Part shown: piece after piece, positions 29,695 to 37,449 of the stretch | Numbering within the stretch: position 1 is the stretch's first letter | How the letters are laid out: each line of letters begins with the position of its first letter | Assembly (NCBI GenBank): GCA_015065885.1 | Contig: SVPJ01000006.1 | Span: 1-64,000 of the forward strand | From: Oscillospiraceae bacterium | GTDB taxonomy: Bacteria; Bacillota; Clostridia; Oscillospirales; Acutalibacteraceae | Direction of reading: 5' to 3' | DNA: 64,000 nt | The notes under the pieces: generated by a model | What the model was told of the DNA's origin: nothing | What the model saw: the letters and a program-made list of their open reading frames with translations, nothing else | Database searches by the model: none | Position numbers and translations under genes: made by a program

Positions 29695-30420
29695 GTGAGC
29701 TTTTTAGTAGATATCGTGTTGATCGGCATTTTGGCGGCGGTGGTGACCGTCTATGCGCGCAAGTCCATTTTCTCGGCGGGGATGGGCACGCTCGCAACGG
29801 CGGTCGCGATCGTGGCGGCAACCGTTTTGGCGCCGCTTGCAGCACCGCCCGTGGCGGCGTATACCGTAACGCCGTTCGTTGAAAAAACGGTGGCGGGGGA
29901 GATCGCGGACATGCATTCTGCACCGCATCTTTCAACGGCGGGGGAAACGGTGGCGGCGTTGCCGCTCGGCGATATGATCACCGAGCGATCGGACGGGTAT
30001 TTGCACCTGCTTTCGAAATACCACGTGACCCCCGAGGCGGTGGAGACCGTGTGGCGTACGGAAGGGTCGGGTGTCGCCGTGGTGCGGTGTATAGCGGCGC
30101 CGCTCGCGGCAGTACTCGCCGAAACGGCGGTGTTTTTACTGCTGTGTTTGGTACTGATGTTGGTCTTGCAACTGATCGTACGCCGCGTGGAGCAAAACCT
30201 GCCGCCCTTGCGGCGGTATCGCGGCGTCAAGCGTGCAGTGCCGCTTCTGTTCGGCGTGCTGTGCGGGTTGTTGTGGTCGTGGGTCGCAGCAGCGGTGCTG
30301 GCACGGGTGGTGCCGCAAACGGCGGAGCAGTTGGTGTTTCTCACCCCCGAAGTGCTTGAAAAGACCGATTGGTACCGTTGGTTGCAAAGCGTCAATCCGT
30401 TAACGCTGATAAGGGGGTAA
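29695..30420 (+). CDS. CvpA-family-like membrane protein
   Basis: Multi-TM; followed directly by a second gene of similar architecture. Confidence 0.5.
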   Translation: MSFLVDIVLIGILAAVVTVYARKSIFSAGMGTLATAVAIVAATVLAPLAAPPVAAYTVTPFVEKTVAGEIADMHSAPHLSTAGETVAALPLGDMITERSDGYLHLLSKYHVTPEAVETVWRTEGSGVAVVRCIAAPLAAVLAETAVFLLLCLVLMLVLQLIVRRVEQNLPPLRRYRGVKRAVPLLFGVLCGLLWSWVAAAVLARVVPQTAEQLVFLTPEVLEKTDWYRWLQSVNPLTLIRG

Positions 30421-30424
30421 AAGA

Positions 30425-31117
30425 ATGGCATACGTGTTGGATATAGCGGTCATACTTATCGTAGCGTTCTGTGTGTGGCACGGATGGCGGCACGGACTTA
30501 TTCGCACCGCCGTGATGCTGGTGGGTTTCATACTGGCGGCGTTCGTGGCGGCACAGGTGGCGGCACCCGTGGCACGGGGGATATACGACACGGCGGTGGC
30601 ACCGCGTGTGGAAGCGGCGATCACCGCACGGGTCGAAGAGATCGGTGAGAGTGAGATCACCGTCGGGTTGGATACGCTGTTTGGTGAAGAGTCGGGGATC
30701 ATCCCGTACTTTGAGAGCATGGGTTGGGATACCGCGGTGACCGTGCCGTTGGGCGACCGTTCGGAAGAGGCGATACGCGAAGCGGTGATCCCCGCCGTCC
30801 GACAGGTGTTGGAACCCGTGCTGATCTATCTGATCGAAGCCGTGGTATCGTTCCTCTTGTTCATCGTGTTGTTGATCGCGGTGTTCCTGATCTCCCGCTT
30901 GTTGGACGCGGTGTTCAAACTCCCCGTACTCAAGCAACTCAATCAGTTTGGCGGCTTGGCGGCAGGGCTGTTGCAGGGTGTGTTTTGGGCAATGGTGTTT
31001 ACCGCTGTGCTGCAATTCGCGATCGGTTGCGGCTGGCTCGGCACCGTCGTTACCCTCGAGACGGTGAAGGAATCTTTGTTAGTTTCAAAACTGGCCAATT
31101 GGAATTGGTTGTTTTAA
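30425..31117 (+). CDS. CvpA family membrane protein
   Basis: VLDIAVILIVAFCVWHGWRHGLIRTAVMLVGFILAAFVA; C-terminal GLLQGVFWAMVFTAVL. Confidence 0.65.
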   Translation: MAYVLDIAVILIVAFCVWHGWRHGLIRTAVMLVGFILAAFVAAQVAAPVARGIYDTAVAPRVEAAITARVEEIGESEITVGLDTLFGEESGIIPYFESMGWDTAVTVPLGDRSEEAIREAVIPAVRQVLEPVLIYLIEAVVSFLLFIVLLIAVFLISRLLDAVFKLPVLKQLNQFGGLAAGLLQGVFWAMVFTAVLQFAIGCGWLGTVVTLETVKESLLVSKLANWNWLF

Positions 31118-31138
31118 AGAAAGGTTTGGCGACCTCGT

Positions 31139-31714
31139 ATGAAATCGATAAATGTTACATGGCAGTGGACGGTGCCGAACGTGCTGTCACTCGTCCGCAT
31201 TGCGCTCATTCCCGTGTTCGCATTGCTGTATCTGAACAGCAACGCGCATCCCGCCCTGCTGTGGTGGGCGTTCGCGGTGGTGGTGGTGTCAGGTCTTACC
31301 GACCTGTTCGACGGCTGGATCGCGCGCCGCTTTAACCAGATCAGCGAAGCGGGCAAGCTACTCGACCCGTTGGCGGACAAGCTGACGCAACTTACGGTGG
31401 TGATCTGCCTTGCCACGCAGTTTCATGAGCTGGTGTGGCTGATGGCGCTCTGCCTTTTGAAAGAGGCGGCGCAGGTGATCGGCGGATTGTTGTTGCTTCG
31501 TCGCGGTGACGAGGTGCGCGGCTCACAGTGGTTTGGCAAGATCTGCACCTTCGTGTTTTATTCCGCGATGGCGGCGATCGTGCTGTTTGACGATATGCCC
31601 TCTGCCGTGCGTATCGGCTTGGTGGTGCTGGTCGGTGTGCTGATGCTGATCACTTTCTTCGGCTATCTTTCCACCTACATCGGTGCGCGCAAGGCACTGC
31701 CGGATAAGGAGTAA
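31139..31714 (+). CDS. pgsA: CDP-alcohol phosphatidyltransferase (PgsA-like)
   Basis: NVLSLVRIALIPVFA; SGLTDLFDGWIARRFNQISEAGKLLDPLADKLTQ (D-G-x2-A-R-x8-G-x3-D-x3-D motif). Confidence 0.9.
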   Translation: MKSINVTWQWTVPNVLSLVRIALIPVFALLYLNSNAHPALLWWAFAVVVVSGLTDLFDGWIARRFNQISEAGKLLDPLADKLTQLTVVICLATQFHELVWLMALCLLKEAAQVIGGLLLLRRGDEVRGSQWFGKICTFVFYSAMAAIVLFDDMPSAVRIGLVVLVGVLMLITFFGYLSTYIGARKALPDKE

Positions 31715-31721
31715 AATAAGT

Positions 31722-33992
31722 ATGGTTTGTTCACGTTGTAAACAACGCCCCGCCACGGTGTTCATCACCCGCATGGAAGGGGATAAAACGATAAACGACG
31801 GTTTGTGCCTCGTCTGTGCGAAAGAGATGGGCATCAAGCCGGTGTGCGATATCATTCAGCAGTTTGGGATGAGTGACGACGACCTCGAATCGGTGGATGA
31901 GCAGATCTCGGGGATGATGGAAGCGATGGGCGGCGATGACGAAGACGGGTTCAAACCCGGCGGTGCCGCGACCTTCCCGTTTTTGCAAAACCTGTTTCCC
32001 CATATGGGGGATACCGCCGAAAAGCCGCAGGAGGCGAACGACGGAGAAAAGAAAGAAAAGAAACGCGACAAGCAGTCCCGTCGTCCGTCCGCTCTCGAGC
32101 AATATTGCACCGACCTTACCGCGCGCGCGCGCGACGGCAAACTCGGCCGCATCATCGGGCGCGAGCGGGAACTCTACCGTGTGACCCAGATCCTCTGCCG
32201 CCGCACCAAGAACAACCCGTGCCTGATCGGTGAGCCGGGCGTCGGTAAGACCGCCATCGCGGAAGGGCTTGCTTTGCGTATTGCTGCAGGCGAAGTGCCG
32301 CCGCGCCTTCAGGAAAAGGAGATCCATCTTTTGGATCTTACGGCATTGGTCGCCGGTACCCAGTTCCGCGGTCAGTTTGAAAGCCGCATTAAGGCGTTGG
32401 TGGACGAAGTGCGTGCCAAGGGGAACGTCATTCTCTTTATCGACGAGATACACAATCTGGTTGGCACGGGGGATGCTGAGGGCAGTATGTCGGCGGCGAA
32501 CATTTTAAAGCCCGCACTTTCCCGTGGGGAGATCCAGGTCATCGGCGCCACCACCTTTAACGAATATCGCAAACATATCGAAAAGGACGCCGCACTGGAA
32601 CGCCGTTTTCAGCCGGTCACGGTGGAGGAGCCGTCGGTGGAAGAGGCGAAAGCGGTGCTGCGCGGTATCAAGGAATATTACGAGCAGTTCCACGGTGTGC
32701 GTGTGAGCGAGGAGATACTTGCCCGCGCGGTCACCCTCTCGGAGCGATATATTACCGACCGCTTCCTGCCCGATAAAGCGATCGACCTTCTGGACGAAGC
32801 GTGTGCCGCAGCGGCACTGGAAAACAAAGAGGCGGATCGCTTTGCCGCCTATCAGCGGGAGATCGCGCTGATGAAAAAAGAGGAAGAACGCCACATGGCG
32901 GCAGAAGCGGTGGATTACGAAGCGCTTGCCCGCGTGCGTGCGGAGTTGATGAAGACGGAACAGGCGGCGGACGCCATTCGCGAAGCCGCGACCGAAGCAC
33001 CGCTCCTCGACCGCCATTTGGCGAAGGTCATCGAACTGTGGACGGGTATCCCCGCCGCGAAGGTGCAGGAGAGCGAACTCTCGCGTTTGAGCGGGATGGA
33101 GGAACGGCTGTCTGCCCGCATCATCGGGCAGGATGAAGCGGTGAAGTTGGTGGCGGCGGCGGTGCGCCGCAGTCGGGTGCAGATCAGCCCTCGCCGCCGT
33201 CCGGCATCCTTCTTGTTCGTCGGTCCCACGGGCGTGGGTAAGACGGAACTTGTGAAGGTGTTGGCACGTGACCTGTTCGATACGCCCGATGCGCTCATTC
33301 GGCTGGATATGTCGGAGTTTATGGAGAAGCACGCGGTGTCGCGTCTCATCGGCTCGCCTCCGGGATACGTCGGTTACGACGAAGCGGGGCAACTGACCGA
33401 AAAGGTGCGCCGCAAGCCCTACTCGGTGCTGTTGTTCGACGAGATCGAAAAGGCGCATCCCGACGTCTTGAACGTTCTGTTGCAAATTTTGGATGAAGGG
33501 CGCGTGACCGACGCCCACGGCCGCACGGTGAATTTTGAAAATACCGTGCTGGTGATGACCTCCAACGCAGGCAGCGACGTGAGCGGTGCGTTGATGGGCT
33601 TTGGTAAAAACGCGGGCGAAGCCGGGCGCGACAAGGCGATGAAAGCGTTGTCGGATTTCCTGCGCCCCGAATTCTTGAGCCGTGTGGACGAAGTGGTGTA
33701 TTTCCGCCCGCTGGTCGCGGAGGACTACACCCGTATTGCGGCGCTGCTGCTGGATGAACTGTGCGACCCGCTTGCCGAGCGGGGTATCACCTTCCGTTAC
33801 GACGAGGCAGTGCCCGCCGCCTTGGCAGCCCGGGCCGCCGACGGTAAGCGCGGCGCACGCGACCTCAGGGTCGCCATCCGCCGTGAGGTGGAGGATAAAC
33901 TCGCGACGTTGCTGGTCGAACGCTGTGAACAACCGCCCACGTCGGTCACGGTCGGCGTGAACGACGGTGTCATCACCCTGACGGCGGTGTGA
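31722..33992 (+). CDS. ClpE-like AAA+ Clp ATPase with N-terminal zinc finger
   Basis: N-terminus [13 protein letters not shown]...[10 protein letters not shown] (two CxxC); two AAA+ modules ([27 protein letters not shown]). Confidence 0.9.
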   Translation: MVCSRCKQRPATVFITRMEGDKTINDGLCLVCAKEMGIKPVCDIIQQFGMSDDDLESVDEQISGMMEAMGGDDEDGFKPGGAATFPFLQNLFPHMGDTAEKPQEANDGEKKEKKRDKQSRRPSALEQYCTDLTARARDGKLGRIIGRERELYRVTQILCRRTKNNPCLIGEPGVGKTAIAEGLALRIAAGEVPPRLQEKEIHLLDLTALVAGTQFRGQFESRIKALVDEVRAKGNVILFIDEIHNLVGTGDAEGSMSAANILKPALSRGEIQVIGATTFNEYRKHIEKDAALERRFQPVTVEEPSVEEAKAVLRGIKEYYEQFHGVRVSEEILARAVTLSERYITDRFLPDKAIDLLDEACAAAALENKEADRFAAYQREIALMKKEEERHMAAEAVDYEALARVRAELMKTEQAADAIREAATEAPLLDRHLAKVIELWTGIPAAKVQESELSRLSGMEERLSARIIGQDEAVKLVAAAVRRSRVQISPRRRPASFLFVGPTGVGKTELVKVLARDLFDTPDALIRLDMSEFMEKHAVSRLIGSPPGYVGYDEAGQLTEKVRRKPYSVLLFDEIEKAHPDVLNVLLQILDEGRVTDAHGRTVNFENTVLVMTSNAGSDVSGALMGFGKNAGEAGRDKAMKALSDFLRPEFLSRVDEVVYFRPLVAEDYTRIAALLLDELCDPLAERGITFRYDEAVPAALAARAADGKRGARDLRVAIRREVEDKLATLLVERCEQPPTSVTVGVNDGVITLTAV

Positions 33993-34017
33993 AAAAATAA
34001 GATATATAGGTAATAAG

Positions 34018-34050
34018 AAAGACTACGCGAAACGTTCGCGTAGTCTTTTT
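34018..34050 (+). terminator. Intrinsic terminator after the ClpE-like gene
   Basis: AAAGACTACGCGAA-acg-TTCGCGTAGTCTTTTT. Confidence 0.85.
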
Positions 34051-34108
34051 GTTGCGGCGGTAGGGCGGGGCTCGGCTCCCGCCGTTTTGGATGATCATTA
34101 GAGCCTTC

Positions 34109-34142
34109 CCCTCAAGGGGAAGCCTTTAACGATACAGCCTAT
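34109..34142. repeat. Intergenic repeat copy A: CCCCTCAAGGGGAAGcCTTTAACGATACAGCCTA
   Basis: Near-identical copy at ~36793..36826. Confidence 0.75.
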
Positions 34143-34196
34143 GGGTGGTAACCCCTTGCGGTAGGGGCGAACGGTGTTCGCCCGCGTGGGTACCCA

Positions 34197-34418
34197 TCAC
34201 CCGCGGCGGTATTCCTTCGGAATGTCCAACAGATAATCGGCGGACACCTTAAAGAAGCGGCAAAATTCCACGATGTCCTGTAAACTCGGTTCATACTTAC
34301 CGCATTCAATATAGGAAACCTTCCGTTGGCTCATATGCACCGCCAAGCCTAACTCGGTTTGATTCATATCCATATCTTCCCGCAAGTTGCGAATCTTCTC
34401 GCCAAACGTCAATGTCAT
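34197..34418 (-). CDS. XRE-family (Cro/CI-type HTH) transcriptional regulator, 73 aa
   Basis: FGEKIRNLREDMDMNQTELGLAVHMSQRKVSYIECGKYEPSLQDIVEFCRFFKVSADYLL. Confidence 0.92.
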   Translation of the reverse strand: MTLTFGEKIRNLREDMDMNQTELGLAVHMSQRKVSYIECGKYEPSLQDIVEFCRFFKVSADYLLDIPKEYRRG

Positions 34419-34483
34419 TTCCGTCACCTCTAAAGTATAGTGTACCTTAGACAGAAAGTTTCTATTGACAAATAGAAGCAAAG

Positions 34484-34505
34484 CGTCTAAAATGTTGTTT
34501 AGACG
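34484..34505. promoter_or_regulatory. Perfect inverted repeat, candidate operator in the divergent regulator/LRR intergenic region
   Basis: CGTCTAAA-atgttg-TTTAGACG; further TTAGAC / TCTAAA half-sites nearby. Confidence 0.6.
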
Positions 34506-34606
34506 GAAACTATCTAAAGCGTATCAGCACCGTGAGAATCATACGTGAGTGGGTGTCAGGCGACGTGTGGCGGTGTGCAGTGCGACGTGGAAAAGGAGAT
34601 GGAGCT

Positions 34607-36556
34607 ATGAAAATGAAAAAGTACTTTGTGTGGGCCTTGACGGTGGCATTACTGTTGGCAACCGTGCCGGCGGGAGTAACGTCTGTAACAGCGGAAACGG
34701 AAGGATTTTATTATACTTACGAGGTAAGCGATGGTACGGCGACAATCGTGCAGGTCGATGAATCCATTAACGGAAAAATATCCGTTCCGTCCACGCTTGG
34801 CGGGTATCCCGTAATCGGTATTGGGAACGAGGCGTTTAAAAATTGCTACTCTCTGACGGCGGTAACTTTGCCGTACGGTGTAACCGAAATTGGTGACAGA
34901 GCATTTGAAAACTGTTACTCGCTTGTAGTCGCAGAAATTCCGAGTAGCGTAACCAGTATTGGTGAGTATGCGTTTGCAGGCTGTGGCCTCACGGCGGTGA
35001 CCGTTCCCGATAGTGTAAAGACGATAGGTGCAGAAACTTTTGCTTCGTGTCATTCGCTTGAAACCGTGATTCTTGGGAATGGCATAGAGAAGTTGGAGAG
35101 ATCGGTGTTTGAAAGCTGCACGTCACTCGCTTCCGTAACGATACCGAATAGTGTTACGGAGATTGCCGACCGCGCGTTTTGGGATTGTGCTCTTACGACC
35201 ATTGTGATACCAAACAGAGTGACGTCCATTGGCGATGAAACATTTCAATGCTGCTTTTCGCTGACTTCGGTGACCATACCGGATAGCGTGACAAGTATCG
35301 GTGTGCACGCGTTTGACTCTACGGGGGTAGAAAATGACAATTCCAATTGGAGTAATAACGTGTTGTATATCAATAATCATCTGATTAAAGCTCGTAAATA
35401 TGAAACAGAGGGTATATATGCAGTAAACGCGGGCACGAAGACGATTGCCGACGCTGCTTTTGAGGGGTGTGAGTCGCTCACGGCGGTGACACTGCCCGAC
35501 AGTATTACAAGTATCGGGTGTTATGCATTTCGGTATTGTGAATCCCTGCAATCTGTGACAATACCCCATAGTGTGGTAAATATAGGAAAGGGCGCATTCA
35601 GCGATTGTACTGCGCTTCAAACGGCAACGCTGCCGTCACGGGTAACAACTATCGCCGAAGAACTATTTTCACGCTGTGTTCAACTTGAGTCGGTGACGAT
35701 GGCGGATGGCGTAACGGAGATAGGGGCGTGCGCATTTGATGCGTGTTCGGCGCTGGCAGTGTTGGAGATTCCAAGCAGTGTGAGAAAAATTGGTGAACGT
35801 GCATTTTATCGGTGCGCGGCACTCAATGAAATTACTCTTTCTGATGCGGTTACCTCTATTGGAGTAGAGGCGTTTGTGGGGACGGGGTATTTTAATCAAA
35901 GCGAGAATTGGGAAGGAAAAGTACTGTATATTGACCGCCACTTAGTTGGTGTCACGCCTGAGCTCAACGGTGAATACACGATAAAAGAAGGCACTAAGAC
36001 GATTGCAGGAGGAGCGTTCGACGGACAAGAGGGGCTTGTGTCCGTAACGATTCCCCCAAGCATAGTAACGGTGGGTGACCGTGCGTTTAAGGGATGTCAT
36101 TCACTGACCGAAGTGACGATTCCCGACGGCGTAACGACCATAGGAGAGCGTGCGTTTTTTGATTGTGCACTTGTTTTAGTGAAACTGCCGGTGTCTGTGG
36201 TCGAGATCAAGAACGAATCTTTCGATTGGTGCTTTTCGCTTACCGATGTGTACTATGCCGGATCAAAAGAAGAAGCGGAATGTATTGCTATAGGTGAGCA
36301 GAACGGAGATCTTTTTGATGCCACGTGGCATTACAACAGCGGCGCGGTGCATCTCGGAAACGTAGACGGCAACGATGGGGTAAACTCCACCGATGCGCGT
36401 TTGGTATTGCAGTATGCGGTGAAGAAGATCGATGCTGCGGCGTTGAACGTGGCGGCCGCCGACGTGGACGGCAACGGTGCGGTGGATTCCACCGACGCGC
36501 GCCTTATATTACAGTACACCGTTCGGAAAATCACCGACTTCCCTGCTTCCGCTTAA
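34607..36556 (+). CDS. Secreted BspA-type leucine-rich repeat protein with C-terminal dockerin-like module
   Basis: Signal peptide; repeated (C)xSLTxVTIPDSVTSIGxxAFxxC LRR units; C-terminus LGNVDGNDGVNSTDARLVLQYAVKKI...DVDGNGAVDSTDARLILQYTVRKI. Confidence 0.9.
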   Translation: MKMKKYFVWALTVALLLATVPAGVTSVTAETEGFYYTYEVSDGTATIVQVDESINGKISVPSTLGGYPVIGIGNEAFKNCYSLTAVTLPYGVTEIGDRAFENCYSLVVAEIPSSVTSIGEYAFAGCGLTAVTVPDSVKTIGAETFASCHSLETVILGNGIEKLERSVFESCTSLASVTIPNSVTEIADRAFWDCALTTIVIPNRVTSIGDETFQCCFSLTSVTIPDSVTSIGVHAFDSTGVENDNSNWSNNVLYINNHLIKARKYETEGIYAVNAGTKTIADAAFEGCESLTAVTLPDSITSIGCYAFRYCESLQSVTIPHSVVNIGKGAFSDCTALQTATLPSRVTTIAEELFSRCVQLESVTMADGVTEIGACAFDACSALAVLEIPSSVRKIGERAFYRCAALNEITLSDAVTSIGVEAFVGTGYFNQSENWEGKVLYIDRHLVGVTPELNGEYTIKEGTKTIAGGAFDGQEGLVSVTIPPSIVTVGDRAFKGCHSLTEVTIPDGVTTIGERAFFDCALVLVKLPVSVVEIKNESFDWCFSLTDVYYAGSKEEAECIAIGEQNGDLFDATWHYNSGAVHLGNVDGNDGVNSTDARLVLQYAVKKIDAAALNVAAADVDGNGAVDSTDARLILQYTVRKITDFPASA

Positions 36557-36616
36557 TGCGGGCGCAACGTTTGCCGAAGGCAAACTTGCAGAACAAGGGC
36601 AAGCCCTTCGTTCGGT

Positions 36617-36655
36617 ATGCCGGTGAAGAAGATCGACAAATTTCCTGTAGCGTAA
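36617..36655 (+). pseudogene. Short remnant resembling a dockerin C-terminus (PVKKIDKFPVA-stop)
   Basis: ccggtgaagaagatcgacaaatttcctgtagcgtaa downstream of the intact dockerin gene; same motif as VKKI/VRKIxxFPA in the two dockerins. Confidence 0.45.
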
Positions 36656-36668
36656 CACGACATAACAA

Positions 36669-36708
36669 GACCGCCCGAAGATGGTTCCCATCTTCGGGCG
36701 GTCGTTTT
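36669..36708 (+). terminator. Strong hairpin terminator
   Basis: GACCGCCCGAAGATGG-ttc-CCATCTTCGGGCGGTC followed by GTTTT. Confidence 0.8.
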
Positions 36709-36792
36709 GCAGTATAGGAAATGAGAATGCGATAACGGACAGCCGAGGACGGCTGTCCCTACGCGCACCGTTTTGAACGACCGCCATCGTTG

Positions 36793-36826
36793 TCCCCTCA
36801 AGGGGAAGACTTTAACGATACAGCCT
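36793..36826. repeat. Intergenic repeat copy B: CCCCTCAAGGGGAAGaCTTTAACGATACAGCCTA
   Basis: Matches the copy at ~34109..34142. Confidence 0.75.
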
Positions 36827-36890
36827 ACGCGTTGGCGTCATTCCTGCAAACGCGCGATGCGCGCCCCTACCGTGCGTAATTCGAATCGCG

Positions 36891-37448
36891 CTATCCCCGC
36901 ACCGTTTTCCCTGCGGTGCGGGCGGCGTCGAGTACCGCCGCCGAAAGCGGGGCGCGGTCGGTCGCGTCCGCGTGTACGCACACGGCGGGGGCGCTGTTTA
37001 AGACCGTCAGCGTGGGGGCGAGTTGCTTTTCCAAATACACCCCGTCCGCACGGTCGGCACCCGCGGCGGTGAGCAATATTGTCTTTTTCGGCACCGCGAT
37101 GGGCGGGCGCACCCCGCGCACGAAGCGTGTCGACCAATACCGTTGCAAGCGGTCGAGCATCGTTTTCAGCGGGGCGGGAAACGCGCGGTTATACACGGGG
37201 GTGGCGATCACCAGTACGTCCGCCGCTTCGAGTGCTTCGTAAAACGCATCCAGATCACGGTGACGGCAACCGTTCACCTCACGGCAGTAGCCGCAATCGT
37301 CGCACGGGGCGGCGGTGACGGCAAAGGCGTCGAATTGCGTGAGGGTCGCCGCTCCGATGCCGCCAAGACAAGCGGCAAGCAGGCGAGCGGTCGCACCGTC
37401 TTTATGGGGAGAGCCGAACAGCACCACAACCTGCGGCATTCCGTTCAC
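36891..37448 (-). CDS. NAD(P)H-dependent FMN reductase / flavodoxin-like protein
   Basis: VVVLFGSPHKDGATARLL; CDDCGYC; ADVLVIATPVYNRAFPAPLKTMLDRL. Confidence 0.87.
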   Translation of the reverse strand: MNGMPQVVVLFGSPHKDGATARLLAACLGGIGAATLTQFDAFAVTAAPCDDCGYCREVNGCRHRDLDAFYEALEAADVLVIATPVYNRAFPAPLKTMLDRLQRYWSTRFVRGVRPPIAVPKKTILLTAAGADRADGVYLEKQLAPTLTVLNSAPAVCVHADATDRAPLSAAVLDAARTAGKTVRG

Positions 37449-37449
37449 C

